A stretch of 42,646 nt of DNA, taken from contig JAZQQJ010000059.1 in NCBI GenBank assembly GCA_045629005.1, positions 1 through 42,646 on the forward strand, read 5' to 3'. The notes below the pieces were generated by a model. The model was given only the letters and a program-made list of their open reading frames with translations, searched no databases and had not been told where the DNA came from. How positions within the stretch are numbered: the stretch's first letter is position 1; every line of letters starts with the position of its first letter. This DNA is from RGIG3528 sp045629005 (GTDB lineage: Bacteria; Bacillota; Clostridia; Lachnospirales; Lachnospiraceae). The position numbers and the translations under genes are program-made. This document shows, piece by piece, positions 8,810 through 15,525 of the stretch.

Positions 8810-9999
8810 TTTCTCTTTTCTTTTTTTATCTGAAGTATGCACATCCGACAGTACTTAATCATAGTTGCAATATTGACAAAAAACCATCCGCGCGGCAATT
8901 TGTATCCGTTATCCTTTGCATATTTCCTTATGTTCCTGTTAAACAGCATGCAAAAAGGGCCAATATCATAATGCCGCGGGAAGCCAGGTATAAAATTAAA
9001 TAAACAATCAATATAAGTCACAGGCGAATCCATCAGTTCATTGAATAAAAAGTGCCTCGGCTCTATCCTTGTATGCTTACGGATAACAATTTGTTTTGTT
9101 CCCGGTCTGCAAAACAATATGTTATGCGAAATTGTTCCTTCGACAGAGGCAATGAGTTCTGTCCCTTTCAGCCATTCCGCCTGTTCATATATACTGATTT
9201 CGTCAGGATAGATAACCTTAAATCCATTCATACTGAAGAATTTTTCAAAGATTTCCTCCCCCGCCTCTTTTGTAACCCCCATTTTTCTTCTGGAGAGGTA
9301 CAATTTATCCGTTTTCTTAGGATTGACTCTATTCGAAATCTCTTTATATGGAATCAGAAACTCATTATGATAGTATTTATCGTATTCAAACCCCGGTTCG
9401 GGAACATAAACCATTTTAAACTGTATCGGCGTCCGGACGTCAATCACGTCCTCGCGATGTATCCCCATATCCTCGAAGAGTTCCCAAGACCTTTGGTCAC
9501 CCTTTCCAAAACTTCCCGGTTCCGAATATATCCCGCAAATACACAATTTACAGGATTTACCTTCTTCAGTGTACTTAAAGTATAGTCTTCTGATGGTATC
9601 TATCATTGTAACGCCATAATGAGGAAACGCTCTTCCGAGATAGATTACAGCTTCATCTCTTTTTTCAATTGCTTCGTCATCAATATCATATCCCCCGCCG
9701 AAATCGTATTCCCTGCTCTCTTCGACAAAATGATATGATTTATCAAGTACACCGCCTAAAGCCTTAACTTGAGAGCCCTTAAGAACGTGTTTACGAGGAA
9801 GAACAATACCATTGTCAATCTTAAGCAAATACGGCTTCCACGAAGCCTCATGGCTATGAGAAAGCTGTTCAAGAATCATTTGTGACGATGGAATATTGTA
9901 CAGATATTGGTTATTTACAAACAAATGATGCTCTTTCTGCATCAAAAAGCCGAAGGCACCATTTACAAACTTACCTTTTTTCCTTTTTTGATTTATCAT
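8806..9999 (-). CDS. Glycosyltransferase family 61 (DUF563-like) protein
   Basis: 397 residues, no membrane segment. The C-terminal half carries the GT61 signature: YLSRRKMG near residue 245, a helix-strand unit with GFKVIYPDEISIYEQAEWLK, then ASVEGTISHNILFCRPGT. The family transfers pentoses or other sugars to protein- or lipid-linked acceptors, with a conserved E/G-rich acceptor region. ATG at 9999 overlaps the stop of the ATP-grasp gene by 4 nt, so the two are translationally coupled. In this operon it could glycosylate a polysaccharide precursor or the modified peptide; the choice is inference. Confidence 0.82.
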   Translation of the reverse strand: MINQKRKKGKFVNGAFGFLMQKEHHLFVNNQYLYNIPSSQMILEQLSHSHEASWKPYLLKIDNGIVLPRKHVLKGSQVKALGGVLDKSYHFVEESREYDFGGGYDIDDEAIEKRDEAVIYLGRAFPHYGVTMIDTIRRLYFKYTEEGKSCKLCICGIYSEPGSFGKGDQRSWELFEDMGIHREDVIDVRTPIQFKMVYVPEPGFEYDKYYHNEFLIPYKEISNRVNPKKTDKLYLSRRKMGVTKEAGEEIFEKFFSMNGFKVIYPDEISIYEQAEWLKGTELIASVEGTISHNILFCRPGTKQIVIRKHTRIEPRHFLFNELMDSPVTYIDCLFNFIPGFPRHYDIGPFCMLFNRNIRKYAKDNGYKLPRGWFFVNIATMIKYCRMCILQIKKEKRK

Positions 10000-11111
10000 A
10001 GCGTGAATTTATACTCCGCATGTGGACAATTTTTACTTTTTGGAAGTGGAGCGTACCCTTCATTTAATGTTCCACTAAAGTCAGTCGGACAATCCAGCTC
10101 GGAAAGATATTCCTCCATGTCCCTTCTGATACCACAGTTGTACACTTCCTGAAAGCCGCAGACGCCGCCCTTCCCGTTAAGCTCTACAATTACCCAGCCT
10201 TCGTCGGTAAGTGCCAGATCCCAAGACAGATATCTGTACCCGGGATAATACCGTGCAAGTTCCTTAGCAAGCTCTACAGCCTCGCTGAACCTGGGAATTA
10301 CAGCCCCGACAACCTGCGCCTGCGTATGAGGATGCTTTTCAAAAGGAGACCTGTTCTTATTAAATGCACTGATAATCGTCCCATCCTTCTCATCAACCCC
10401 ACAAATCAGACTTCTTTTTCCAAGATTATCCACGATGGAAAACATCTCTCCGATTTTAAACTCAAAGTACATGCATATGCGATCGTCCAAGCGAATCGTC
10501 ATAATGCGCAAAGTATTAACAGACGTGGGATTCAGGCGCATCATAAACTCAGTTTGATGAATTACCTCCTCGGCCAAAAAACCTTCCGGTGCATAATACT
10601 CTAAAAGATCTTCAAAAAAGTTTCCCGACATCCGCTCTGTATTTTTTACTATTCTCGTTTTCTCTCCAAGAGAGCCACACAAGGGCTTACAAAACAGCAT
10701 GCCCTTTTCCTTAAGCAATTTATAAAACGACTCTTTATGTTCAAGTCCCGTGACAAGACAAATTTCTCGCTTATAGTACGGTTTCAGGTACTGATAAACT
10801 TTCCATTTATTGCGCGTATTGTACTCTATGCTCTTGGGATTATTAAATCTGTAAAACAAATCAAGCGTTGCTTTTTCCGGAAGAAATTCTCCTTGATTGC
10901 AACGTTCTTTATGCGCAAAATCGTACATGAAATATTCACTCGGTGAAAAATCACTTGTTTCGGTAACATTAATGAAGTCCGTTATAACGCGCTCTGCTTC
11001 CCTTTGACGTTCGTCGCCGGACGTCCCACCAAGGCAAACATCAAATTGAGGTGAATATTTATCATAAGCGACTTTCAATGATTCATTTGTTATTTGTACC
11101 TTTTCCTGCAT
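9996..11111 (-). CDS. Sugar-transfer-associated ATP-grasp protein
   Basis: 371 residues from the ATG at 11111 (GAGG 5 nt upstream); an in-frame TTG at 11126 is less likely. It matches the ATPgrasp_ST family (PF14397). ATP-binding residues are in LFCKPLCGSLGEKTRIV (about residue 140) and GFLAEEVIHQ. The family's RLNPTSVNTLRIMTIR lies near 190, and the metal-binding end is WDLALTDEGWVIVELNGKGG near 305. ATP-grasp enzymes activate a carboxylate as an acyl phosphate and join it to an amine, hydroxyl or thiol. Family members are usually found in polysaccharide loci and their substrate is generally unknown. Directly after a peptide gene and a PqqD-like gene, amide- or ester-bond formation on an acidic peptide is attractive (inference). 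Confidence 0.8.
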   Translation of the reverse strand: MQEKVQITNESLKVAYDKYSPQFDVCLGGTSGDERQREAERVITDFINVTETSDFSPSEYFMYDFAHKERCNQGEFLPEKATLDLFYRFNNPKSIEYNTRNKWKVYQYLKPYYKREICLVTGLEHKESFYKLLKEKGMLFCKPLCGSLGEKTRIVKNTERMSGNFFEDLLEYYAPEGFLAEEVIHQTEFMMRLNPTSVNTLRIMTIRLDDRICMYFEFKIGEMFSIVDNLGKRSLICGVDEKDGTIISAFNKNRSPFEKHPHTQAQVVGAVIPRFSEAVELAKELARYYPGYRYLSWDLALTDEGWVIVELNGKGGVCGFQEVYNCGIRRDMEEYLSELDCPTDFSGTLNEGYAPLPKSKNCPHAEYKFTL

Positions 11112-11130
11112 TTTGTCCTCGACCAAAGCA

Positions 11131-11397
11131 CTAATCGATAAGAAGACCGGCTTCGGATAATTGTTTCAAAAATTTATTCACCGAAGCTTCGATAACCTCC
11201 GGCTCACCTGAATAATATTCCAACATTTTTTTGATTAATTCCTCTTTGGATATATCTTCCTGCAGGATCTCCATTATCCTTTTACCGCAATCATTAACCC
11301 ACAACATACGTCTTTCAGTTTCATTTTCGGTAAAATCAACTATCGCAAGATATCTCTTATCATACTTTTGAAAGCTGTACTCATAAATTAATTTCAC
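11131..11397 (-). CDS. PqqD-like peptide-binding protein (first copy)
   Basis: 88 residues with a PqqD-type layout: N-terminal strands (YLAIVDFTENE, RRMLWVNDCGKRIMEIL) then helices ending FLKQLSEAGLLID, the family's typical end. It begins with GTG at 11397 behind GGAGG at 9 nt spacing. It is the first gene after the small peptide gene, 92 bp further on, separated from it only by a stem-loop. PqqD domains recognise precursor leaders through a strand-addition groove. In lasso systems the equivalent B1 protein binds a Y-x-x-P leader motif, which the adjacent peptide resembles (F-E-E-P). This makes a direct partner relation likely, though unproven. Confidence 0.85.
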   Translation of the reverse strand: MKLIYEYSFQKYDKRYLAIVDFTENETERRMLWVNDCGKRIMEILQEDISKEELIKKMLEYYSGEPEVIEASVNKFLKQLSEAGLLID

Positions 11398-11429
11398 TTT
11401 ACAAATCCTCCATGAGGCTCTATTAAAAG

Positions 11430-11460
11430 TAGGCGACAGACAAAATCAGCCCGTCGCCTA
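11430..11460 (-). terminator. Stem-loop between peptide gene and operon (read-through terminator/attenuator or processing site)
   Basis: An 8-bp perfect stem, TAGGCGAC/GTCGCCTA, with a 15-nt loop, is followed on the minus strand by CTTTTAA. The U-run is short, so partial termination is expected. Its place between a tiny first gene and the long downstream operon is typical where the precursor peptide must be made in excess over its modifying enzymes. Confidence 0.6.
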
Positions 11461-11489
11461 TTTTTCTCGCATATAAATTTGTCACGCAA

Positions 11490-11591
11490 CTAAGGAGGCT
11501 GCGGTTCATCAGGTTCCGAAGCAACAATCACGTCTGTTGTTTCAAATTCTACTATTTCCATAACAGGTTCTTCAAATACAACTTTTTCCAT
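11490..11591 (-). CDS. Candidate RiPP precursor peptide, 33 residues
   Basis: Short gene with a strong ribosome site (GGAGGA, 6 nt from the ATG) and its own promoter. The peptide reads MEKVVFEEPVMEIVEFE, then TTDVIVA, then SEPDEPQPP and stop. Residues 6-9 (F-E-E-P) resemble the Y-x-x-P leader motif bound by PqqD-like B1 proteins of lasso pathways. The acidic Met-Glu-Ile-Val-Glu-Phe-Glu stretch with a following Asp-Val-Ile is, from memory, a pattern seen in small clostridial peptides. A signal-peptidase-type site (Ile at -3, Ala at -1) precedes Ser25, which would release a nine-residue acidic, proline-rich core SEPDEPQPP. There is no cysteine, so lanthipeptide or sactipeptide chemistry is excluded. 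Leader and core assignment is inference. Confidence 0.75.
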   Translation of the reverse strand: MEKVVFEEPVMEIVEFETTDVIVASEPDEPQPP

Positions 11592-11658
11592 AACTCTTCC
11601 TCCGATATGCAGATTATTAGTTTTTAGCAAACATCATCTTTCAATTCCAATTGGATTA

Positions 11659-11687
11659 AGTATATCCCAACACCGAAATAAACTCAA
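11659..11687 (-). promoter_or_regulatory. Promoter of the peptide-led operon
   Basis: On the minus strand -35 TTGAGT (11682-11687), 17-bp spacer, -10 TATACT (11659-11664). The expected start point, about 11652, lies inside the perfect palindrome CCAATTGG (11647-11654), a possible operator. The leader to the peptide ATG is about 60 nt. No other comparable promoter was seen further down the operon. Confidence 0.7.
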
Positions 11688-11728
11688 GATATTTATAAAA
11701 AACACAAATAAAAAGTGATCGACAGCCC

Positions 11729-11770
11729 TCACTTACGGTTCATTGTCGCAATCAGCACCCGAATATCCAT
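11729..11770 (-). pseudogene. Remnant of a glycosyltransferase start (13 codons)
   Basis: A good ribosome site (AAAGGAG, 12-13 nt upstream) precedes an ATG encoding MDIRVLIATMNRK and then a stop. VLIATMNR is the usual first strand of a GT2-like glycosyltransferase. The reading frame has no continuation, so this looks like the surviving 5' end of a deleted gene rather than a functional peptide. It lies between the epimerase tail and the peptide-operon promoter. Confidence 0.5.
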
Positions 11771-11808
11771 AAGCCGTACAAATCTCCTTTATCAGCACAT
11801 GCTGCTTC

Positions 11809-12055
11809 CTATTTCCACTGTTCACAGGTCCCAAACTCTATTACATCAGCAATTCGCTTACAAGCATTACCATCGCCATAAGGGTTGTTCCCGCGGGGGA
11901 ATGTAATGCCTTCGGAGCGTTTCAATCGTTTGACCCAGTTGTAGAAGGTCCCGACATTAATGTTGTGCTGCCGGCACCATTCGAAATCTGTAAGGCCGCT
12001 TCTACGGCATTCCATAATGAGTTTGATTTGTTCGTCACGACGGACAGGTTTTGCT
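11809..12055 (-). pseudogene. Chimeric remnant: IS66 orfA fragment fused to the tail of a UDP-GlcNAc 2-epimerase gene
   Basis: A continuous reading frame combines two unrelated parts. The upstream part encodes KPVRRDEQIKLIMECRRSGL, then TDFEWCRQHNIN and TFYNWVKRLKR, the helix-turn-helix of IS66-family accessory protein TnpA. It lacks a start codon, because its 5' end runs directly into the 3' end of the wzz-like gene at about 12055. The downstream part, from about 11893, encodes NNPYGDGNACKRIADVIEF, which matches the C-terminal NPYGDGxAxxRI signature of WecB/MnaA. The most economical reading is an IS66 insertion followed by deletion that removed most of wecB. An internal ATG at 12015 exists, but I see no reason to think the chimera is functional. 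Confidence 0.7.
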
Positions 12056-13502
12056 ACCTTGCAATCGCATCCGTAAACAATACACCCAGCACGTTTGCTT
12101 TTCTATCCTCAAGCTGTGCTATCATCTGTCGGATATTATCCCTTCTTGATTGACCGCATTTTACAACAACTATGACGCTGGAAGCTTCAGTGCTTTCAAG
12201 AGCGGCCTGGTAGTCGGAGAGGATGTTTCCGGCAGCGTATATCTTATCATTTGTGTCGAGCATACTCTTTGCCAAAGCATCCAGTTCTTCTGTCGGCATA
12301 TCGCTTACAAGTGCAATCTTACCATTGCCGCAAATGCCTTTATATTCGGAATCATTGTCGCTTTTGTCATTCACCATAATGCCTGTTTCGGCAGCAAGTT
12401 TAGATGCGTGGAGCGCAACTACCTTTATTCTCTCTTCATATTCATTACGTCTGATTTTTACGGCAAAGAGCTTCATAATAAGCGCATCGATGCCTTTCGC
12501 ATCTCTCTTGCCACTTTCAGGAAGTTCACCAATTGTACAAATTCTATTATCAAAAATCTCCTCACCATATACGCATGTGCTAAAAACATAAATTGCGCAA
12601 TAATACATGCCTAAAACAAGTATAGCGGCTATGCCACCGATGACTGCTGATTTGGCTGCTTTCCTTACAAGGTCGGAAGCAGTAATTTTAGATGGTGCTG
12701 GAGCAACTACATTAGGCTTATTCAGGGCCTCAAGAGTATTCCTTAATGCCTCCAGCTGTGCAGACAGTGTGCTTACTTTCTGAATGTTATCTTCCTGTGT
12801 ACGTTCCAAATCAAGGTTTGCGACAGAGTACAGGGATGTTTCAGAAGCCACAAGTGTATGTGCATCAACTGCAGAGTCTATAGATTCGTATTTATTCCAC
12901 ACAGCCTTTTCAAGCAGTCTTAAAAGAGTCTCACAGTTTTCCCTGGTATCTGCGGTAACTAACATGTTTATTGCATATGCATTTGAGCTTACATTAATAC
13001 TTACCAGTTCTCTAAGATACTTGATCTTCGAAAACTCAAGGTTATTGTCGGTTATTACGGAATCATAAAATGCATCTGAAGCAACATACTCCGCATATGC
13101 GGAGCAAATTCGCAAACCTGCACTATCATTCTTGACAGTGGCATCCGTTGACTGGTTTTCAAGCTTAATGTAAATGGTAAGTAATCCCATCCACTGATTT
13201 TTCGGATCGATTTCCATCATCCATGAGTTGTCGTTGTATTCCTGCTGGTCGGATAAAGCTCTTTCGGTATTCTTTATTTCTTCTCGAAGCTGATTTTCAT
13301 CAATTGCCGCACCGTCAGCCGTTGTCTTAGTGGTATTTTGCTCGGGAGTTAAGTTTGCATTATTGATGCTCTTTACATACTTAAAGGCAGCAACACCACC
13401 TGCGAGAACTGCAACTATAACTCCTAAAAGAACAATTCGTCTCCACTTAAGGCATGCCACCAAAAGCATTTCAAAAATATTAATCTCTCTCTCTCCGTTC
13501 AT
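12054..13502 (-). CDS. Wzz/CpsC-like polysaccharide chain-length protein with kinase-like C-terminus
   Basis: Polysaccharide co-polymerase: membrane helix 1 at about residues 21-43, a periplasm-side domain with heptad-like helices to about 270, and membrane helix 2 at about 285-310. A cytoplasmic domain follows. Its end (SSVIVVVKCGQSRRDNIRQM, then ANVLGVLFTD) resembles bacterial tyrosine kinases of the Wzc/CpsD type. However, no Walker A motif is present, so catalysis is unlikely. Start: ATG at 13502 (GGGAG upstream, 16 bp after the previous stop) rather than the ATG at 13559 inside the preceding gene; 482 residues. The stop codon lies in the junction with the IS66 remnant, so a few native C-terminal residues may be missing. 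Confidence 0.8.
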   Translation of the reverse strand: MNGEREINIFEMLLVACLKWRRIVLLGVIVAVLAGGVAAFKYVKSINNANLTPEQNTTKTTADGAAIDENQLREEIKNTERALSDQQEYNDNSWMMEIDPKNQWMGLLTIYIKLENQSTDATVKNDSAGLRICSAYAEYVASDAFYDSVITDNNLEFSKIKYLRELVSINVSSNAYAINMLVTADTRENCETLLRLLEKAVWNKYESIDSAVDAHTLVASETSLYSVANLDLERTQEDNIQKVSTLSAQLEALRNTLEALNKPNVVAPAPSKITASDLVRKAAKSAVIGGIAAILVLGMYYCAIYVFSTCVYGEEIFDNRICTIGELPESGKRDAKGIDALIMKLFAVKIRRNEYEERIKVVALHASKLAAETGIMVNDKSDNDSEYKGICGNGKIALVSDMPTEELDALAKSMLDTNDKIYAAGNILSDYQAALESTEASSVIVVVKCGQSRRDNIRQMIAQLEDRKANVLGVLFTDAIAR

Positions 13503-13518
13503 CCTTGTTCTCCCTGAT

Positions 13519-15519
13519 TTATACAATGTTATCATGTTCCGCCAATTCATTAATTTCATTAGGCGAATGGTAGGTCGGCACAGTATTTCTTATCGCTTCT
13601 ATAACGCTGTCATGATAGCCTTCAGTAAAACCTTCAAATTTACTATCAAGACCACCTGAAATTGCTTTGGTAAGCCTTGCCAACTTGTCGTCAACTTCAG
13701 TTCTCGTCAAGCCCTTATCACGCTCAACAAAGATTTTCTCATTAGAAGTCTTATACAGTTCTTCACTTTTCATGAGAAGCTCCTCATAAAGCTTTTCACC
13801 TGGGCGAAGACCAATCTCAACAATATCTATCTCTTCATATGGCTTATATCCGGACAGTCTGATCATATTTTCTGCCAGGTCGAGAATCTTTACAGGGTTA
13901 CCCATATCAAGGACATAAAGCTCGCCTTTTTTCGCCATCGCGCATGTTTCCATTACAAGGCCAACAGCTTCTGAAATTGTCATGAAATAACGAATGATTC
14001 GCTTGTCCGTAATCGTAACGGGGCCACCTGCAGCAATCTGTTTCTTAAAAAGAGGAATTACGGAGCCGTTGGAGCCAAGGACATTTCCGAATCGGACAGC
14101 GGTAAATTCTGTCTTGGATTCTGTTCTGCACTGAATAATCATCTCGCAAAGCCGCTTTGAAGCTCCCATAATATTTGTCGGGTTAACAGCTTTATCAGTA
14201 CTAATGAGCAGAAACTTTTCAACTCCGTACTTTTCAGAAACATTGGCCACATTGTATGTGCCATAAACATTATTCTTTATGGCTTCGCATCCGGAATGCT
14301 CCATAAGCGGTACATGCTTATGTGCCGCTGCATGAAAAACAATCTGCGGACGATGTTCATTAAACACCTCATCCAAACGCTTTTCATCGCGTACCGATGC
14401 TATTACAACCTCGAGCTTCAACTTATCGCCATATTTTCTTATAAGTTCCTGTTGAATGTCATAGGCATTATTCTCATAAATATCAAGAATAATAAGTTTT
14501 TTCGGGGATAGTGCAGCTATCTGTCTGCAAAGCTCCGAGCCTATACTTCCGCCTCCACCTGTTACAAGAACACACTTATTTTTATAGTATTCAGCAGTCT
14601 TTTCTGATTTAACCTTGACTGTATCACGAAACAGAAGGTCTTCGATACTGAATTCACGAAGAGATGTCCTGCCGGAAACAGTTCCCTCTGCCTCGTTTCC
14701 TATATGAAAATCGTATATTTTTATCTTGCAATCAGTCTTTTTATACAACTCGTAAAGTCTTGCCAGATTATCAGACGAAGTATCCGGTAGAGCAATCACT
14801 ATTTCACGTACCGAAAGATTCTTTATAGTACGAAGAATATTTTCATTCTCCCCAAATATTCTTACACCATAAATTTCAGAGCCAATCTTTCGAGAATCAG
14901 TGTCAATAAACATAACAGGGCAGTACGGGCTTGCAGGGTTTCTCATAAGTTCCCCGGCAAGTGATGCCCCCTCATTTCCTGCGCCGACTATTGCAATATT
15001 GATGCGGTGAACGTCTCTTTTATCTCCAAACCAAAAACGTCGAAGGGCACTCTTTTCTGTACTGGAACCAATTCTAGCATATAACAGCTGATAAAACAGA
15101 CGGCTGCCGATTGTCGCCAGGTTAATCATCATTATTGTAATTAGTGTATAAGAAAACCCAACATATATAGGCTTAATCCAAAAACGCCCGATAAGGAAGA
15201 ATATCGTTCCCGCTAGTGCATCACTTATAATAAGCTTTGCGTAAAGCTTTTCATCTGCGTATCTTATTACAGAATTATACATTGAAAAGAAAAAACGCAG
15301 AACAATAATTAGTATATAAAGTACTGCCATTTTTCTTAAAGCGAAGGGGCCATTTGTTTGCATGGAACTTACTGCAAGGGTCGACAAAAAGCAAATCAAA
15401 AGCCATACGGCAGCAATAATTGCCGTATCAATCGCAATAAGTTCAAGACTTCTGACAGAAAGCAGTCTTCTCGTGTTATTTGCTAATCTTTCACTGTTTT
15501 TTACAATACGCCGATTCAT
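13519..15519 (-). CDS. Nucleotide-sugar 4,6-dehydratase/epimerase, membrane-anchored (CapD/WbpM/PglF type)
   Basis: 666 residues. Four membrane helices occupy about residues 25-150. A first Rossmann domain (IAIVGAGNEGASLAGELMRN) follows, then the catalytic SDR domain with VLVTGGGGSIGSELCRQ near 310, and STDKAVNPTNIMGASKRLCE near 435. In the latter, the classical Tyr of the YxxxK motif is replaced by Met-Gly-Ala-Ser-Lys, as is normal for this subfamily. It converts UDP-GlcNAc or a similar sugar to a 4-keto-6-deoxy derivative, the first step to diacetylated amino-sugars such as QuiNAc or bacillosamine. The gene sits 6 bp after the ligase gene and 16 bp before the wzz-like gene: one operon. Confidence 0.92.
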   Translation of the reverse strand: MNRRIVKNSERLANNTRRLLSVRSLELIAIDTAIIAAVWLLICFLSTLAVSSMQTNGPFALRKMAVLYILIIVLRFFFSMYNSVIRYADEKLYAKLIISDALAGTIFFLIGRFWIKPIYVGFSYTLITIMMINLATIGSRLFYQLLYARIGSSTEKSALRRFWFGDKRDVHRINIAIVGAGNEGASLAGELMRNPASPYCPVMFIDTDSRKIGSEIYGVRIFGENENILRTIKNLSVREIVIALPDTSSDNLARLYELYKKTDCKIKIYDFHIGNEAEGTVSGRTSLREFSIEDLLFRDTVKVKSEKTAEYYKNKCVLVTGGGGSIGSELCRQIAALSPKKLIILDIYENNAYDIQQELIRKYGDKLKLEVVIASVRDEKRLDEVFNEHRPQIVFHAAAHKHVPLMEHSGCEAIKNNVYGTYNVANVSEKYGVEKFLLISTDKAVNPTNIMGASKRLCEMIIQCRTESKTEFTAVRFGNVLGSNGSVIPLFKKQIAAGGPVTITDKRIIRYFMTISEAVGLVMETCAMAKKGELYVLDMGNPVKILDLAENMIRLSGYKPYEEIDIVEIGLRPGEKLYEELLMKSEELYKTSNEKIFVERDKGLTRTEVDDKLARLTKAISGGLDSKFEGFTEGYHDSVIEAIRNTVPTYHSPNEINELAEHDNIV

Positions 15520-15525
15520 GTGAAT

